DNA from: Helicostylum pulchrum
Lineage: Eukaryota > Mucoromycota > Mucoromycetes > Mucorales > Mucoraceae
Assembly (NCBI GenBank): GCA_025677825.1
Contig: JAIXMO010000042.1
Span: 124,001 to 188,000 of the forward strand
Direction of reading: 5' to 3'
DNA length: 64,000 nucleotides
The notes below the pieces were generated by a model. The model searched no databases. It was given only the letters and a program-made list of their open reading frames with translations, and was not told where the DNA came from. The position numbers and the translations under genes are program-made. Positions 11,232-22,867 of the stretch are shown piece by piece (position 1 is the stretch's first letter; every line of letters begins with the position of its first letter).

Positions 11232-12852
11232 TGGATTCTCTTAAACGCAACCAGAAAGTGCAAATAAGATTTAAAAAATGAAGCATACTGAGATTTAAAA
11301 AAAAAACTTTTTCCCGCGTATGTTTAATATGAAAGCAGTTAACGTACAGTACTCACGGTATCAATATTAACAGTGTAAGAAAAATGGACAAGTTCAGAAA
11401 AAAAAAAACCCCCTCTCTTTTTCATTAAAGATGCTTCTCGTTTCAAAAGAAGAAGCTGCCTGCGTTTTTTATGGTCAAGAATTTACCAAACCAAACGTTG
11501 AAAGGTATTTGAAAAGAATAGAGGTGCCACAGGAATAAGATTGATTTATTTTCAGTCGAACCTGAACGAAAAGTTCTAATTATATTTATTGAGCGTGCTT
11601 GATACAAAGTATCATGGTATTGATGAAGTGGTATATTAGTACTAAAATTTATCTTAGATAATGTAGTAAGCAATATTCAAAATATTTAACATCGTCACAA
11701 AGCACAAATCAGTAATTTAAAAGAAGATGGCCTGAGTGATATATACACGTTATATATTCACATCTTTTGATTACTATTTTAAAGTCTGTTCTGCTGGCTT
11801 TATTTTGACAAGTACAGATTTATTACAGATAAATCTATAAAAGATGTTCGTGGCACTGTTACGCAAATTACCTATTCAAAATAGCATAATAATTAAACCG
11901 ACTTGTTTGTAATTCTTTATTGTGATCTGCTCAAATAATTCTATACTTCTTGTTATTCACAACTCCCTATTTTACTATCATTTGATTCAACTGTCATTGA
12001 ACCCTATACTCTTTTTATAAAAATAGCCATTCTTTTTCCATTCAAATAATAAAATCTCTGCTTTTACTTTTATCAATTTTTTTGTTTATTTATATTTAGC
12101 AAATATACCACTGAGCATAGTTGGTTATTGTCGTATCGTTTTTGTTTTTGTTTTAATAGCCTATCACTATATGTGGCATCATCGCTTTTCCGTATTTTAT
12201 TTGTCTCTTTACAAATAGATTTTGAGAAACCTTCGATTTTTTTTTTTTGGCGCCGGTACTTCTAATTGCCGCCGATTGTTTTTGTTTGTTGTTAGGCCAA
12301 GTTTTTTATAGGGGTTAATGTGTTTATAGCTAAAAAGCCACTACATGTCAAACAAAGCGCATGCTTGTAAATAAACTTTCTCGTACCTTCAATTAACAAA
12401 CTATCTAGTGTATATTTCCTTTCCCGATGTACAGTTTACTTTTATTTATTATTCGAATGTTTTCTACTGCTGTGTAGTATTTGGTGTTATTATATATATG
12501 AATATATATGTATATATATATAAAGACTTTTTATCTATGCGTCTTTTTTTTTTTAAAAAAAACGAATATATCATTATGATTGGTATATTAAATGAATCAT
12601 GATGCTTTTAAAAATCAAGAGTTTTCCGTTACTGGCGTATAGACATAGACTACTGTGTTTGTGCTATATCTCTATGAAATGAACTATGTTTATGGGTTTA
12701 TAGCGCTTTCTGTTTTTTTTTAACTGCTTAAACGAATATACAGCATTAAGTAATATGTAAATAAGAAATAAAAGGAGGGGAAATAGGAGTATGTGGTTAT
12801 TAATTTTTATTATAATGTAATTTTAAAATAAGGCATTTGAAAGTCTATTTTC
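11232..12852. other. Intergenic, no gene accepted
   Basis: A 76-codon minus ORF at 11443-11673 could be an upstream exon of the INTS2-like gene, but no splice chain links it convincingly. The rest is AT-rich, with a T/A palindromic run near 12545-12560. Confidence 0.4.
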
Positions 12853-13803
12853 TTAAAAAATAGGATAAACTGGTTTCAGGTAATGAAAGGAGGAGGGGCT
12901 TGGGACACTTTTACTCTCCTCTAGGTCTCCTTGATGAAATGAATTTTGTTGTTGGTATATGGCAGTTGCAGCGAGTAAGATAATTAAAGCAGCAGTAGCA
13001 AGGGTTTTTTTGTTTTGTTGAATGTTAGAGGATCTTTTTATGGTGGGGGTGATGGAGAGGAATGTTGGGGTTCTGCAGTCTCTGAAACTAGAAGCGCGAG
13101 GACGTTGATTAATATTTACAGATAATGATGATTCTGAAAAAGTAGAGGAGGTCTTACAGCAAGTAATGGACTCTGACCTTCTTGTTCTTGTTTGTATATT
13201 ATGTTTTTTAGTTGGTAGAATGACAAATTTTTCGTATTCTTGTAATTGATATAATAATTCCATATTGGGTCGAATTCCAGGCGCCCTTTCCTGTACATAT
13301 TTCAATGCACGATCCAAGGACCAATTTTGGCCTGCTAAAGAATTTTCAACACAAGTAATTTTTGCTAATTGACGACTGACGCATAATAAATAAGCAATTA
13401 CTAGAGCTGCTGATCTTTCAATACCTTGTTGACAATGGATGAATACATTTTTTCGTTTGCTGTGTGCCAATTGTATTTTTGAAATAGCTTGCGCGAATTC
13501 GACATGGGCTAAATTATTTTGACTATGTGTCCAACGTATATGATGATATTCTTTAATATTGGGAATTGCAGTAATGTTAATTTCGCTAGCGACGTTGATC
13601 ACACAGTTTATATCGAGTTTATTTAACTGAGTCCCATCTAATGCGTTATAATAAGAGCCCAAGTATAAATTAGGTAGAATACAAGCTGGGCCATGCTTAT
13701 ATAAATCGTTTTTATTATCTTGTTCTCTATAAAGTAGAGATGATTTCGGTGAAGAAGCAAGTTTTAAAGCAAGTTTTTTAGGATTCTTTTTTAAGTTAGT
13801 CAT
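12853..13803 (-). CDS. Dual-specificity protein phosphatase with C-terminal membrane anchor
   Basis: Intronless; 316 residues from the ATG at 13803. An in-frame ATG at 13857 would add 18 residues, but those are hydrophobic and unlike the family start. The catalytic domain covers about residues 35-200. It has the DSP opening (GPACILPNLYLGSY), INCVINVA, and the signature HCQQGIERSAALVIAYLL, in which Cys is the nucleophile and Arg binds phosphate. The region that normally carries the general-acid Asp reads IRWTHSQNNL, with no Asp. After a Ser/Arg-rich linker the C-terminus has a hydrophobic segment (TLATAALIILLAATAIY) typical of a tail anchor, so the enzyme probably sits on an intracellular membrane facing the cytosol. 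The family dephosphorylates Thr/Tyr in MAP kinases; the substrate here is unknown. Confidence 0.85.
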   Translation of the reverse strand: MTNLKKNPKKLALKLASSPKSSLLYREQDNKNDLYKHGPACILPNLYLGSYYNALDGTQLNKLDINCVINVASEINITAIPNIKEYHHIRWTHSQNNLAHVEFAQAISKIQLAHSKRKNVFIHCQQGIERSAALVIAYLLCVSRQLAKITCVENSLAGQNWSLDRALKYVQERAPGIRPNMELLYQLQEYEKFVILPTKKHNIQTRTRRSESITCCKTSSTFSESSLSVNINQRPRASSFRDCRTPTFLSITPTIKRSSNIQQNKKTLATAALIILLAATAIYQQQNSFHQGDLEESKSVPSPSSFHYLKPVYPIF

Positions 13804-14161
13804 AATAGTGTAATAAAGAGGAAAAAAGAAGAAGGTAATATATGTGTATGTGTACAAAAAGAAGAAGAGATATTTATAATTAAAATTGAATCATCAACAT
13901 GCATGTAGATCTAATTAATTTAACATTACCCAACCAAAATCAAATATTCCAATTCCAAAGGGAGGCTTTTTCCCTCTTTTTTAAATTCATGTAATTTACA
14001 ATATTCTCCTACACGCGCGGCGAGAAAAGACCTATTTTTGGAAGGAATTATCAGTAAAAAATATTTTGACCAATGGTTGATTTTACGTACCCTTTTGGTT
14101 GTGTAATACCTTTAAGTGCAGAGCACACCATATTCGAAATGGCGGTTTAATATTAAAGAAA

Positions 14162-16735
14162 TTATTGTTGTTCGGATGATGGGCTTCTACAAAATATGCC
14201 AGGCCTTCCAGAACCAGACCAGACGGATGAACAAATATCCCACATATTCTTTGAAGCATCGGTATCTCTATTCCATAATAATGTTCTGCAATTGGTACAA
14301 CAAAGAACCTTATTATTAGACTGGAGACGAACGTTACTTTTGGTTTTACAAGTATTACAGACCTGGATAATTATTTTTAGATTGTGTAGCTTGTTATTAT
14401 GAAAATATTATGTACTTACGACGGAAGTTCTAAATTCGTTAATGTCCAATAGACACAATTCTCCTAGTTTTTCTCGTCTTCTGAGATTTTTATAGACTAT
14501 AGAAGTTATGCCATGCTGGTGGCCTTTAAAGTGAACGCCATCTTTGTTAAACATGCCATCACCAAAAATAACCAGAGGCATTTTACCGTTGTCGAACTTT
14601 TTGAATTTACCATGTCTCAATTTATTTAGCTTATTATAGAATCACAAAAATGAAATTATTTACCTGGAGAATGGTGTTGTAACCGGAGCAGACGCAGAAG
14701 GCAACACTGGTGCATTAACAAGTCTATTCTTCCTGTTATTGCGTCTTCGTCTCTTGTTCTTGGAGGTTTTTGGTCGCTTTCATCTTTTCTTGTTATATTT
14801 CTCTCCTCTATTTATCAAAATATTAACGGCAGCATCGTGTGCCTTTTGTTTTGCCATATAATTCAGCCATCCCATCTCGGATGTGTTAAAGCCATAGAAT
14901 TCAAATAAATCGGCCATATGTAGAAGCATATATCGTGCATGCTCTCGATACTTGACCAAGCTAGTAGTCTTTGTGGTCGGGACGCTGGATTCAATAGTGC
15001 TAACACCCATTCTTCTCTTCACCTCTTGTTGAAATTTTAAATGTTGTATAGTACCACCGTAGGAATAAAACTCTTTAGTGGACATTCGCCGGATTTCGTT
15101 ATCTCCACGAAAGCTAGTAAACACATGGTTTCTTCCTGGATTAATGGTGCAAGGCCTAAAGTAAAGATCGATTTCATCTTGTGTAAAACCTTGCAACTCA
15201 AGCTTCACCATCGGGTTTTCCGTTCTGATTCTAGCAAAGGTAAAGTGACAAGTATATTCGTCTGTCTTGACTTCATTGATGAAGATCTTGTTCATTCTAT
15301 CAGATAAAGTAGACACATATTGAGCCCTATTATTATCAAGTTATATTAGACACGTTGCTTTTTTTATAATATTTAGTGTTACTTACGATTTTATCTTCAA
15401 ATTGGGAAATTTACTGAAATCGAAAGCTTCATAAAATTTGGTAAGAGTACTTTCATAATCAATCTCAGCTATATTTCCTTGACGCGCAAAAGAATTTATA
15501 TTGGTGCCATCTATCTTTATAAATCTCCATTGCAGCCCGGGTGTTGGAAATAAAGAAAATAACTTTTGCAACCGGATGGATTCTGTACGAGTAGTATTAG
15601 TTTCGGCACCGGAAACAATTCGATGATCTATCATCACAGAGTCAGTCAAATCTTGAAGTATTTGCAACAATACTCTAGAAGCGTTCCTGCCACCTTCCGC
15701 TTGAGGGATGACGGCTTCACTAACTGTGACATTATTTCTTGCTTGGGTTAAAGTATTTTGTATAGTAGTAAGTATATCAGTAGACAACCTATCAATTGAC
15801 CGGATGTAGTTGTTGATGGTTTCGGATGAATTAACAGAGCCGAGGATAGCAGTAGCCAATCTTTCAGAAGTATTTCGAATATTAGTAATACACAATGATG
15901 CGGTTTGTATGAGTTATTTTGATCTACTTGATGAGGCCAAGTTATGATTCATGCTGTTGGTAACATCAGTAACATTAGTCGTGATAAGTCTAGAAGAGCG
16001 CAATATGATATCTACATTTACATTAAAGTTAAATGAGACGGGTTTGAGGTCGCTGATGCTCTGCGTATGATTCTAAAACATGTTGTTAACAGCAATTGTT
16101 AGTCTTCGTCTTCATTAGGTGCTTGAGAGGCGACAACAGCAGTTTCAGTTAAGCTTACCAGGACTTTCGCGCTATTAATTGTACTTTCTACTGCTGAACA
16201 GTTGCGTGTGTTCCTTGTAAGAGGATTGTTGCTAGTCTTGGTAGCTTTTCTGTTGCCTGAAGGATATTTTCGGAAACCGTTACATTATATCTTTCTTGTA
16301 ACTGTTCCTTGAAATTATTGCTTTGGTTAACGGATTTTGTCTGGTAGATGTAGGTAACTTCTTTATATTGTTAATCAGCGTACCATTATCAATAAAAAGT
16401 CTCGATCTTGTTCGAAGTTGTTCATTTTCGATAGTAGCAAAAGCATTTTTGTCGGGTTCTTCGGTGTTGGTTATTAAAAGTAACGCATAATCATCCACAA
16501 TTCTTTTAATGATATAAGAAGCGATTTCAGGAAATTCTACGGATAATTTGTAAATCAGATACTTTCAAAATTTTCCTTGATATGTTTCTACATAGTAATT
16601 GGCATATGTTGCGGAGATCGTAACGCAAGCTGTAGAGAGACATTGTGCATATCCTCTTATAGCCCCAATAGGTTTGATGGAAGTTGGAAACTGCACGAGA
16701 AAGTCATTATAAGTTTGTACGAAATCTGGAACGGT
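14162..16735 (-). pseudogene. Fanzor (eukaryotic TnpB-like RNA-guided nuclease) pseudogene
   Basis: Exons readable on the minus strand: about 16735 down to 16210 (broken), about 16070 down to 15387, 15326-14664, 14615-14420, and a last exon from about 14350 to the stop at 14162-14164. Introns at 15327-15386, 14616-14663 and about 14351-14419 preserve phase. The C-terminal half has the Fanzor/TnpB order: a RuvC-I-like PGRNHVFTSF segment; a KR-rich region; VIFGDGMFNKDG with FKGHQHG; INEFRTSVVCNTC; a second Cys pair (LCCTNC) completing a zinc finger; and LWNRDTDASKNM (RuvC-III). The family are nucleases guided by an adjacent noncoding RNA, spread by transposons and later domesticated or decayed. 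Lesions: in-frame stops at 16565-16567, 15914-15916 and 14780-14782; frame changes near 16300 and 16200; and AAT (Asn) at 15140-15142, where the RuvC-I Asp is expected. The element is therefore very probably dead. The N-terminal boundary is unclear. Confidence 0.8.
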
Positions 16736-17210
16736 ATCGGGAAAAGTAGAGAAAAAGCAAAGAAAAAGAAAAGGTACTTTATTGTGGCACTGATAAGAAA
16801 AAGACGATTTATAGAATCTGTATTTTATTGATTTATTGGGAGCCCCCGATACATACAGGTAATATTAGAGTGATATAATTTAGACGTAATTTTAAACAAG
16901 TAAAATACCTGATTATCAACTTACATAAAACTATATACGATGTTATCTACATATTACTTTGATTCCTTGCCACTACGTTATAACAATTGATAAATATATA
17001 GAACAGAGCGTGGTGTAACAGCTATTTAAGAGTTGTATTACTCGAATACCCTTGCCTATCCCCCTATATACTGCAATCGCTTTTTTTTTAAAACACTGCA
17101 ATTTAAGCCCGACAGGACTTTTTTCGTCAAAAGGCCTACCAACTGACAACCTTTAACTGACCTGAAAGAGGGAATCATATAAGGAAAAGATAGATTTTGT
17201 AAAGTACTGC

Positions 17211-17252
17211 AAGTCTCTAAACCCGCAGGGAGACGACTCCGTCGAGCGTAGC
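17211..17252 (+). repeat. Dispersed 42-bp repeat, copy A
   Basis: Begins AAGTCTCTAAACC and ends CGAGCGTAGC. It matches positions 35298-35339 on the opposite strand at 38 of 42 bases. It is clearly GC-richer than its surroundings. Confidence 0.75.
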
Positions 17253-17946
17253 GAGGTAGCAGGCTAGTCTTTTCTTTTATATTATTTTAGAACTTAGTTT
17301 ACAATACGTCTTTCTCTCATAATTTTACAAGCTAATTTTAAGTCTTAAACTAACACAATGATACAATACAAGTAATAATCAGATATGTAATGTTCGGCTG
17401 GGAACAGAATTAAAAAGTAGAGCAGATAGATATAGATGAAATGGGGGGGGGGGGCATAGATATCTTGCTAAAATGATTCAAATAGTTAATTAAACAGGAC
17501 TAAAAGTTGTAATCGATGGTTATATCAATAAAATGTATCTTTTCTGGTTCCAACTCTAAAAGTTATATTTCTCTAAAAACTAGGATAGCTTAAAATTAGA
17601 GCTTCACAAATAAGATTATATAAAAATTTCAGAAGAGCCACATACTAAAGAAAACAGTTATATTGTAATTCCTTTGACACACTGCTTTATCTGGTTGTCA
17701 TTTGTTTAAAGGTATTTGTTTATATGTATTACACAGATAAAGAATTACTCATATATGTCATTTTTAGGCAATGTTTTTGGTCTGCTCTAGTCCATTATCC
17801 GTTGTTGCATTCATTCGTTTGTCAATTTGACGGAGCAACGCTCGCTAGTTACTTTTTTTTATCCATAGAGCAACCCAATTACTCGACAGGTACTTCTACT
17901 CATTACCTAGTCTTAATATAAATTAATTCGGTTTTATATTACCTTT

Positions 17947-18013
17947 CATCCAAGTCTTCATCAGTTTCGACATCGGCAACTGATGAAAAAGCTATTCGAT
18001 AATAGCTTGGATG
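17947..18013. other. Nested inverted-repeat element (predicted three-way junction)
   Basis: The outer arms CATCCAA (17947-17953) and TTGGATG (18007-18013) enclose two hairpins. The first is TTCATCAGTT/AACTGATGAA (17957-17966 with 17978-17987). The second is GCTATT/AATAGC (17991-17996 with 18001-18006, loop CGAT). All three stems are perfect, so the element folds as a Y on either strand. It matches no RNA family I recognise and is not a tRNA. Confidence 0.55.
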
Positions 18014-18174
18014 TCAGAAAAATACCAAGTGTATAGTTAACGTAAAGATACGTCACATAAGTAGATATTACGAAATATTTTTAAATACGAATTAAATTTT
18101 TTTTTCCCTTTTCTTTCATTTTATTTTTTTATGTATACCTTTTACAAAAGCTGGTCGCTAACTTTTTTCTTCAG

Positions 18175-18766
18175 TAGGTGTATTATCTGTTAAATTAAGT
18201 AAATTGATCTATGAACAATTAAATGTTATGGTAAGTTAAACGTTTTTTTTTGCTACTCTGTTTTCTAATACGTTTTATTAATTAGAGAAACATTCAGATA
18301 TAAAAAAAGGTAAAACGAAATGTATACACTTTTTTAAATGAAATACTAATTATTCTTATTTAGCTACTTATATGTTCTCTGTCTACTTCATATCTGCTCT
18401 ATATAATACTTCTAAAGGTATATATCATTTAGTTATTTTCTTTAATATTCAAAAACTAATAGTATTTGCTATTCATAGGTAAGCCTTTTTACTATTGCTT
18501 TCTTCTTTTCTGTATACTTTCGCTGCTCTCTATTTACTGGTATACATGATACTAGTTAGTATACCATGATGCTCTGCTCCATCCTGTACCATTTGTATAT
18601 TTGAATATAAATTTTTTTTACGAATAATTTTGAATTTTCAGTAACAGAAACTGAATTTCAATCCAATCTTCAAAAAACTGTTCATTCCCAAATAGGAAGG
18701 TTTTATGAACAAAATGCTCAAACCCCATTAGCTTTTAAAGAGCCGAAAATCTTAATGAGTGTGTAA
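18175..18766 (+). CDS. Possible small multi-exon gene or gene remnant, 5' end not found
   Basis: Several stretches look like exons on the plus strand. 18175-18230 reads GVLSVKLSKLIYEQLNVM and ends at GTAAGT. The last, 18642-18766, follows a TTTTCAG acceptor, begins TETEFQSNLQKTVH, ends at a TAA, and is followed by AATAAA at about 18800. Between them at least two short exon-like pieces can be read (KHSDIKK..., TYMFSVYFISALYN). I could not close a single in-phase chain or find a start codon, so it may be a pseudogene. The product is not recognised. Confidence 0.3.
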
Positions 18767-18909
18767 GGAAAAAAAGCGTTGTACTTATTTTAAACAAATA
18801 AAAAGGAGAAAGTTTGTTGAATATTCTAAAAGTTCTTTTATAGTATTGTATGTGTGTTTGTGTGTTTTTTTATTAATAAAAAATAGATGTTATATTTTTA
18901 TAAAATAAT

Positions 18910-20142
18910 TTAAGCGGAAGCACCGAGAGTAGGGAAAGCGGAAGCATCTTGGAGGTTGACAGCGGGACCGTTGCTGGTCTTGGCGGAACGACGACCGTTA
19001 GACTTGGTGTTGTTATTACCACCACGACCACCACGACGTTCGTTAGTCTTGCGGAATTCAGGACGAGCCTTCTCTTGGAATTTTTGCTCGATTTCAACGA
19101 AAACCTTTTGGTTACGGACCTTTTCGGTGGTCTTCTTGACAGACTTGGTTTCCTTGGAGATATAGAACTCCTCGAAATCTTCCTTGGTGAAGGTAACAGT
19201 ACCCTTGAAAGCAGCCTCATCAGCATCGTTAGCCTTACGGGCTTCAGGGAGAGAGACCTTCAAGGCCTTGTTGGCCTTCTCGGCGAGGTATTCCTCGAGA
19301 GTCTTGACTTGCTCTTCTTCCTCAACGGGAGCGGCCTCTTCGGTGGCAACGGCTTCAGTGGATTGAACATCCTTGGCAGCCTCAGCTTCGGCATTTTCAG
19401 CCTTACCCCAACCCTTGTTGACCTTCTTTTCAGTATCACTATGTTGAAGTTTCTTTAGAAACTTTCATTCGACATAATATCTCTTTTTTTTTTGGTTTAC
19501 TTACACAATACCGGTACCGGAGTGACGGTCGAATTGACGACGAGGGGCACGACCACCTTCCTTAGGGGCACGACCACCTTCCTTGGCTTGACGCTTGGGG
19601 TTGGTACCCTTGGAAGCACGAGCAGCTAAAAGATTAAAATAAAAAAAAGGTTAATTTTACAGCCCTTAAAATTTTTTTTTCCGAAAAATAATTTCTTCCA
19701 GTAACCAAAAAGTGAATAGTGTTTGAGTTGTATAAAATATAGATTCAGTTGAATGTAAATATAAATCTCGGTGCGATCGACATGGAGACTTTATTCAAGT
19801 AACCAAAGCTCGGCCCTGAACTTTTTTTTTTTTTTTTTTTTTGTCTTCAAAAATGTCTTTTGACAGTAACATGGTGAGTACTTCACTTTTTTTTTTGTTA
19901 TTGTCGAGTGTATTTGTTGAGTTATACTGAGTGTTACTTTTGTTGTTACTATATTCACTTTCTGATCGTTTGGTTGTAGGGAAGAAAAAAATAATTAAAT
20001 GTCAACATTTACCATCCTTGTTAATCTTGCTGACGTTCTTCTTGTCAATAACGACAGGGGCAGCCTCTTCCTTGACAGGTTGAGGACGAGCGACCTCACC
20101 GTCACCGAGGATGTCAAAAAGGTTCTTGGAATAAGTGGACAT
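18910..20142 (-). CDS. SERBP1/STM1-like ribosome-associated RNA-binding protein
   Basis: Three exons, 20013-20142, 19505-19625 and 18910-19438; 259 residues; introns of 387 and 66 bases. It begins MSTYSKNLFDILGDGEV, an STM1-type N-terminus. The middle has basic repeats (KEGGRAPKEGGRAPRRQ) running into FDRHSGTGIVDTEKK and KGWG, the hallmark of the hyaluronan/mRNA-binding family. The C-terminal half has an acidic segment, an EEYLAEKANKAL helix, then an RGG-like tail (ERRGGRGGNNN) ending in FPTLGASA. Members bind the mRNA channel of idle 80S ribosomes and eEF2, preserving ribosomes in starvation. Cytosolic role inferred from the family. The long first intron and GC-rich codons fit a highly expressed translation gene. 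Confidence 0.9.
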
Positions 20143-22867
20143 ATCTATAAAAGAGCTAGTTTGCTATGGATGCCTCGATCGAAAGGATGGATGGATGGGA
20201 TATCACAAAAACACAAAGGGAAGGATTCTTAAATTACATGACTGATTCTAAATTTTATAATGAAAAAAATCGAAAAAAAAAAGTTCGAGCTTTTTTTTTT
20301 TAATGTTCCGCTTAAAATAAAAAAAAAGGAGACAGGTACACTTCCTTTAAAATGAGCAAATACACTGTTAATTTAAAAGTTCAAAAAAAAAAAAAAATGC
20401 GCAGGATATTATTGCTCACGTAAATGTTCTTGCGTGCTTGTTTTATATGTCTTGTGTAGGAGGAAATACAAGCTTGGTCTTTTTGAGTTTACGAATTGGT
20501 CTTGAAAGAAAGGAAAAGGTCATACTTGCCCCTTTTTTTTTACATCTTTTTGGAACCTCACAGAATGTTTTATTTCATACGTAGTATGTATCTTCTTCTT
20601 AGAATGGAGATATCCTCGCGTTACGGAAGATTCGAATCACCTGTTACTACGTAATCTCAGTGTACTGGAGGGAGTACACTGGAGTAGTAAGGTGTCATAC
20701 TTTTTAAGAGAAAGTACTATACACATTTCTCTTATTTAGTCTGGAACCCACTAATGTTAATTTGCATGATTGTAATATTAGCTGTCAGAACATCTACTGA
20801 GATTTATATATATTTGGCTTACAGTGAAATTTAAGAATACTGTTCACAGTAAACTATATATATTTGTATATATTTTGAAACATGAAAGAAATTTCGTCAT
20901 TATTCATGCTTCCCTTTGAAAAAGAAACTGTTTGTAAGATATATGAAAAAAGTCTTTTCATTTCGATCATAGGCAGTATATTTAAGCATATATTTATGTT
21001 GTTATGACTTTAAGTAGTAATTTTGGATAATTAAGCTAAAATAAGGTAAGACGGGAAACCTATGTTTACACATTTACTGGGTTTTCTATTTAAACCCCAT
21101 GATTTGTAAAAACTCTTACCAGCCCGCACCTTTCTTTTTGTTGCTTTTTATAGGCACACAACATGCTCCCCTTAAACAGTGTCCTTAACATTAAATTGAC
21201 GGATCTCAAAACATACCGAGTGGAAAATAAAATATCCTTAATGACGGCTTTTTTTTCGAAACATTCTTTTTTTTTATCGAAAGAGTAGGCAAGTTATCGT
21301 TCGAGTGAGCTTTATTCTAGTGTACTTTCTATTAGATATTACCGATAGAGTATTAGAAAAAAAACCACCCTCTATTAGATAATAGGATTTTGCTATTTGC
21401 AGGTCCATACAACGGTAGGCGTTTATCGATTATCTCTCCAAATTTTGTAGCTATACTGTGAGGTTTTTTTTACAGTCCTCGTTCTATTATTTTTTTAAAA
21501 TAAAAACCTTCGAATTAAAGTTCATTGTAGTGGTAGTACGCCGAATAGACTGCATATACTTGCTGATTTGTTAATTGATGAGATGATGTGATTTAATGAC
21601 GTTTAGCTACTCCATATTATTTTTCGTTCAGAATTTATAGAAGTGTCCTTATTTGTAAGCGATATGCTGACTAATGTATTTAGATACACATATGTATAAA
21701 TACAAAAAAGCGTTTATTCACAGGCTATTTCATAAGTAGTGGTGTCCTTATTTCTTTTAATGCGCATTTATGTGCTAAAGTTCCAAGTATATTGATGCGT
21801 ATCGCGAAAGTGTATCAAGATTTTTTTAAACAACCACTCGTCTTTCTGTGATACCTTACTTTTGGAGATCTTTTTTGGGCGAGTAAAATAGATACGCTCT
21901 GTCAATATGATAAGTTGTATTCCTTGGTAATCAGGAATAATACGTCCATTAATCATGCTAGAGCTCCACCTTATATATATATATAATTGTCAAAACCTAC
22001 AAGACAATATTATAAGAATAGCTTGAATCTTGATAGTCCAGGCTAAAATTGTTTAAATGTATTAGAAAACAATGTGTGTGTGGCTCAGAGATCCTGTGCT
22101 ACTTTTTTCTTTTGTCAACTTTGAATGGTTTTTTTTCGGAGTTAAGTAGCCATTACAACATGGATCGTCGTTTTAGTATATATTTCGACGCTAAACAGGT
22201 ACGAAACCTTACGTTTATTCCAGGCACCAAATAAAAATATATTATATTCGCTACACATCTTTTTTTTGTAGCCACACTTTTTCCTAAAGTGGATGCTTGT
22301 TTTTCTAAAATTACCTGGAAGGCACGGTGTAAAAATACCATGTGTCTGATTTAAATAGATTTCTGTTTGTATGACATGATAGTAATGACTTTTTTTTTTT
22401 TTTTTTCGTACCGATTAAATTATTCCAAGAGTGATAGCTTTGGTTTATTCGGCTTTAGAGACAGTAAACGGCAAGGTTGCCGATAGGTTTTATTTAAGCA
22501 TAAAGTAAGTACGCATGTAATTGGTTACATGCAGTAAATCATACTTCAAATCTCGAGATTTAATTATTTTAATTTAAATTGGTAAAAATAGGCAAAGAAG
22601 CTCGTCTTGATACTTTACTAAAAAAAATTTAGCGTGCTATAGCTGAAACCTAACCAAGGGTTTTATATTTTTAGCGTGCTTGGTAAAGTAATATAAGCTT
22701 TTGATATATATTTTAGAGTTTTTGTTGTTGATAATTTAATAAAGTTATAGTTAGATTTAATTGGGGGGACTATTAAGGTATTAAAAATCTTATTGTTTAT
22801 GTTATTCCCAAGCCTCATTAGAATTTAAAAATAGAAAAAAAAAGTACAAGCGTTTATTACATTAATA
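20143..22867. other. Intergenic, no gene accepted
   Basis: About 2.7 kb, AT-rich. 20658-20681 is a perfect 9-bp hairpin (CAGTGTACT, loop GGAGGG, AGTACACTG). Short ORFs at 21768-21956 and 22049-22341 show no recognisable motif. Confidence 0.5.

Larger units (their letters stand above)
16830..18174. other. Intergenic with structured and repeated elements
   Basis: No accepted gene. It holds the 42-bp dispersed repeat copy (17211-17252), a G12 run (17443-17454) and a compact inverted-repeat element (17947-18013). A plus ORF at 17724-17921 lacks support. Confidence 0.5.

Noticed and set aside
17977..18020. CTGATGA followed later by GAAA, suggesting a hammerhead ribozyme
   Set aside because: The bases after CTGATGA and before GAAA do not pair to form stem II, and the strong stems run through the supposed core instead.
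18949..19458. 169-codon plus-strand ORF
   Set aside because: Antisense shadow of the SERBP1/STM1-like gene, whose spliced frame matches a known family.
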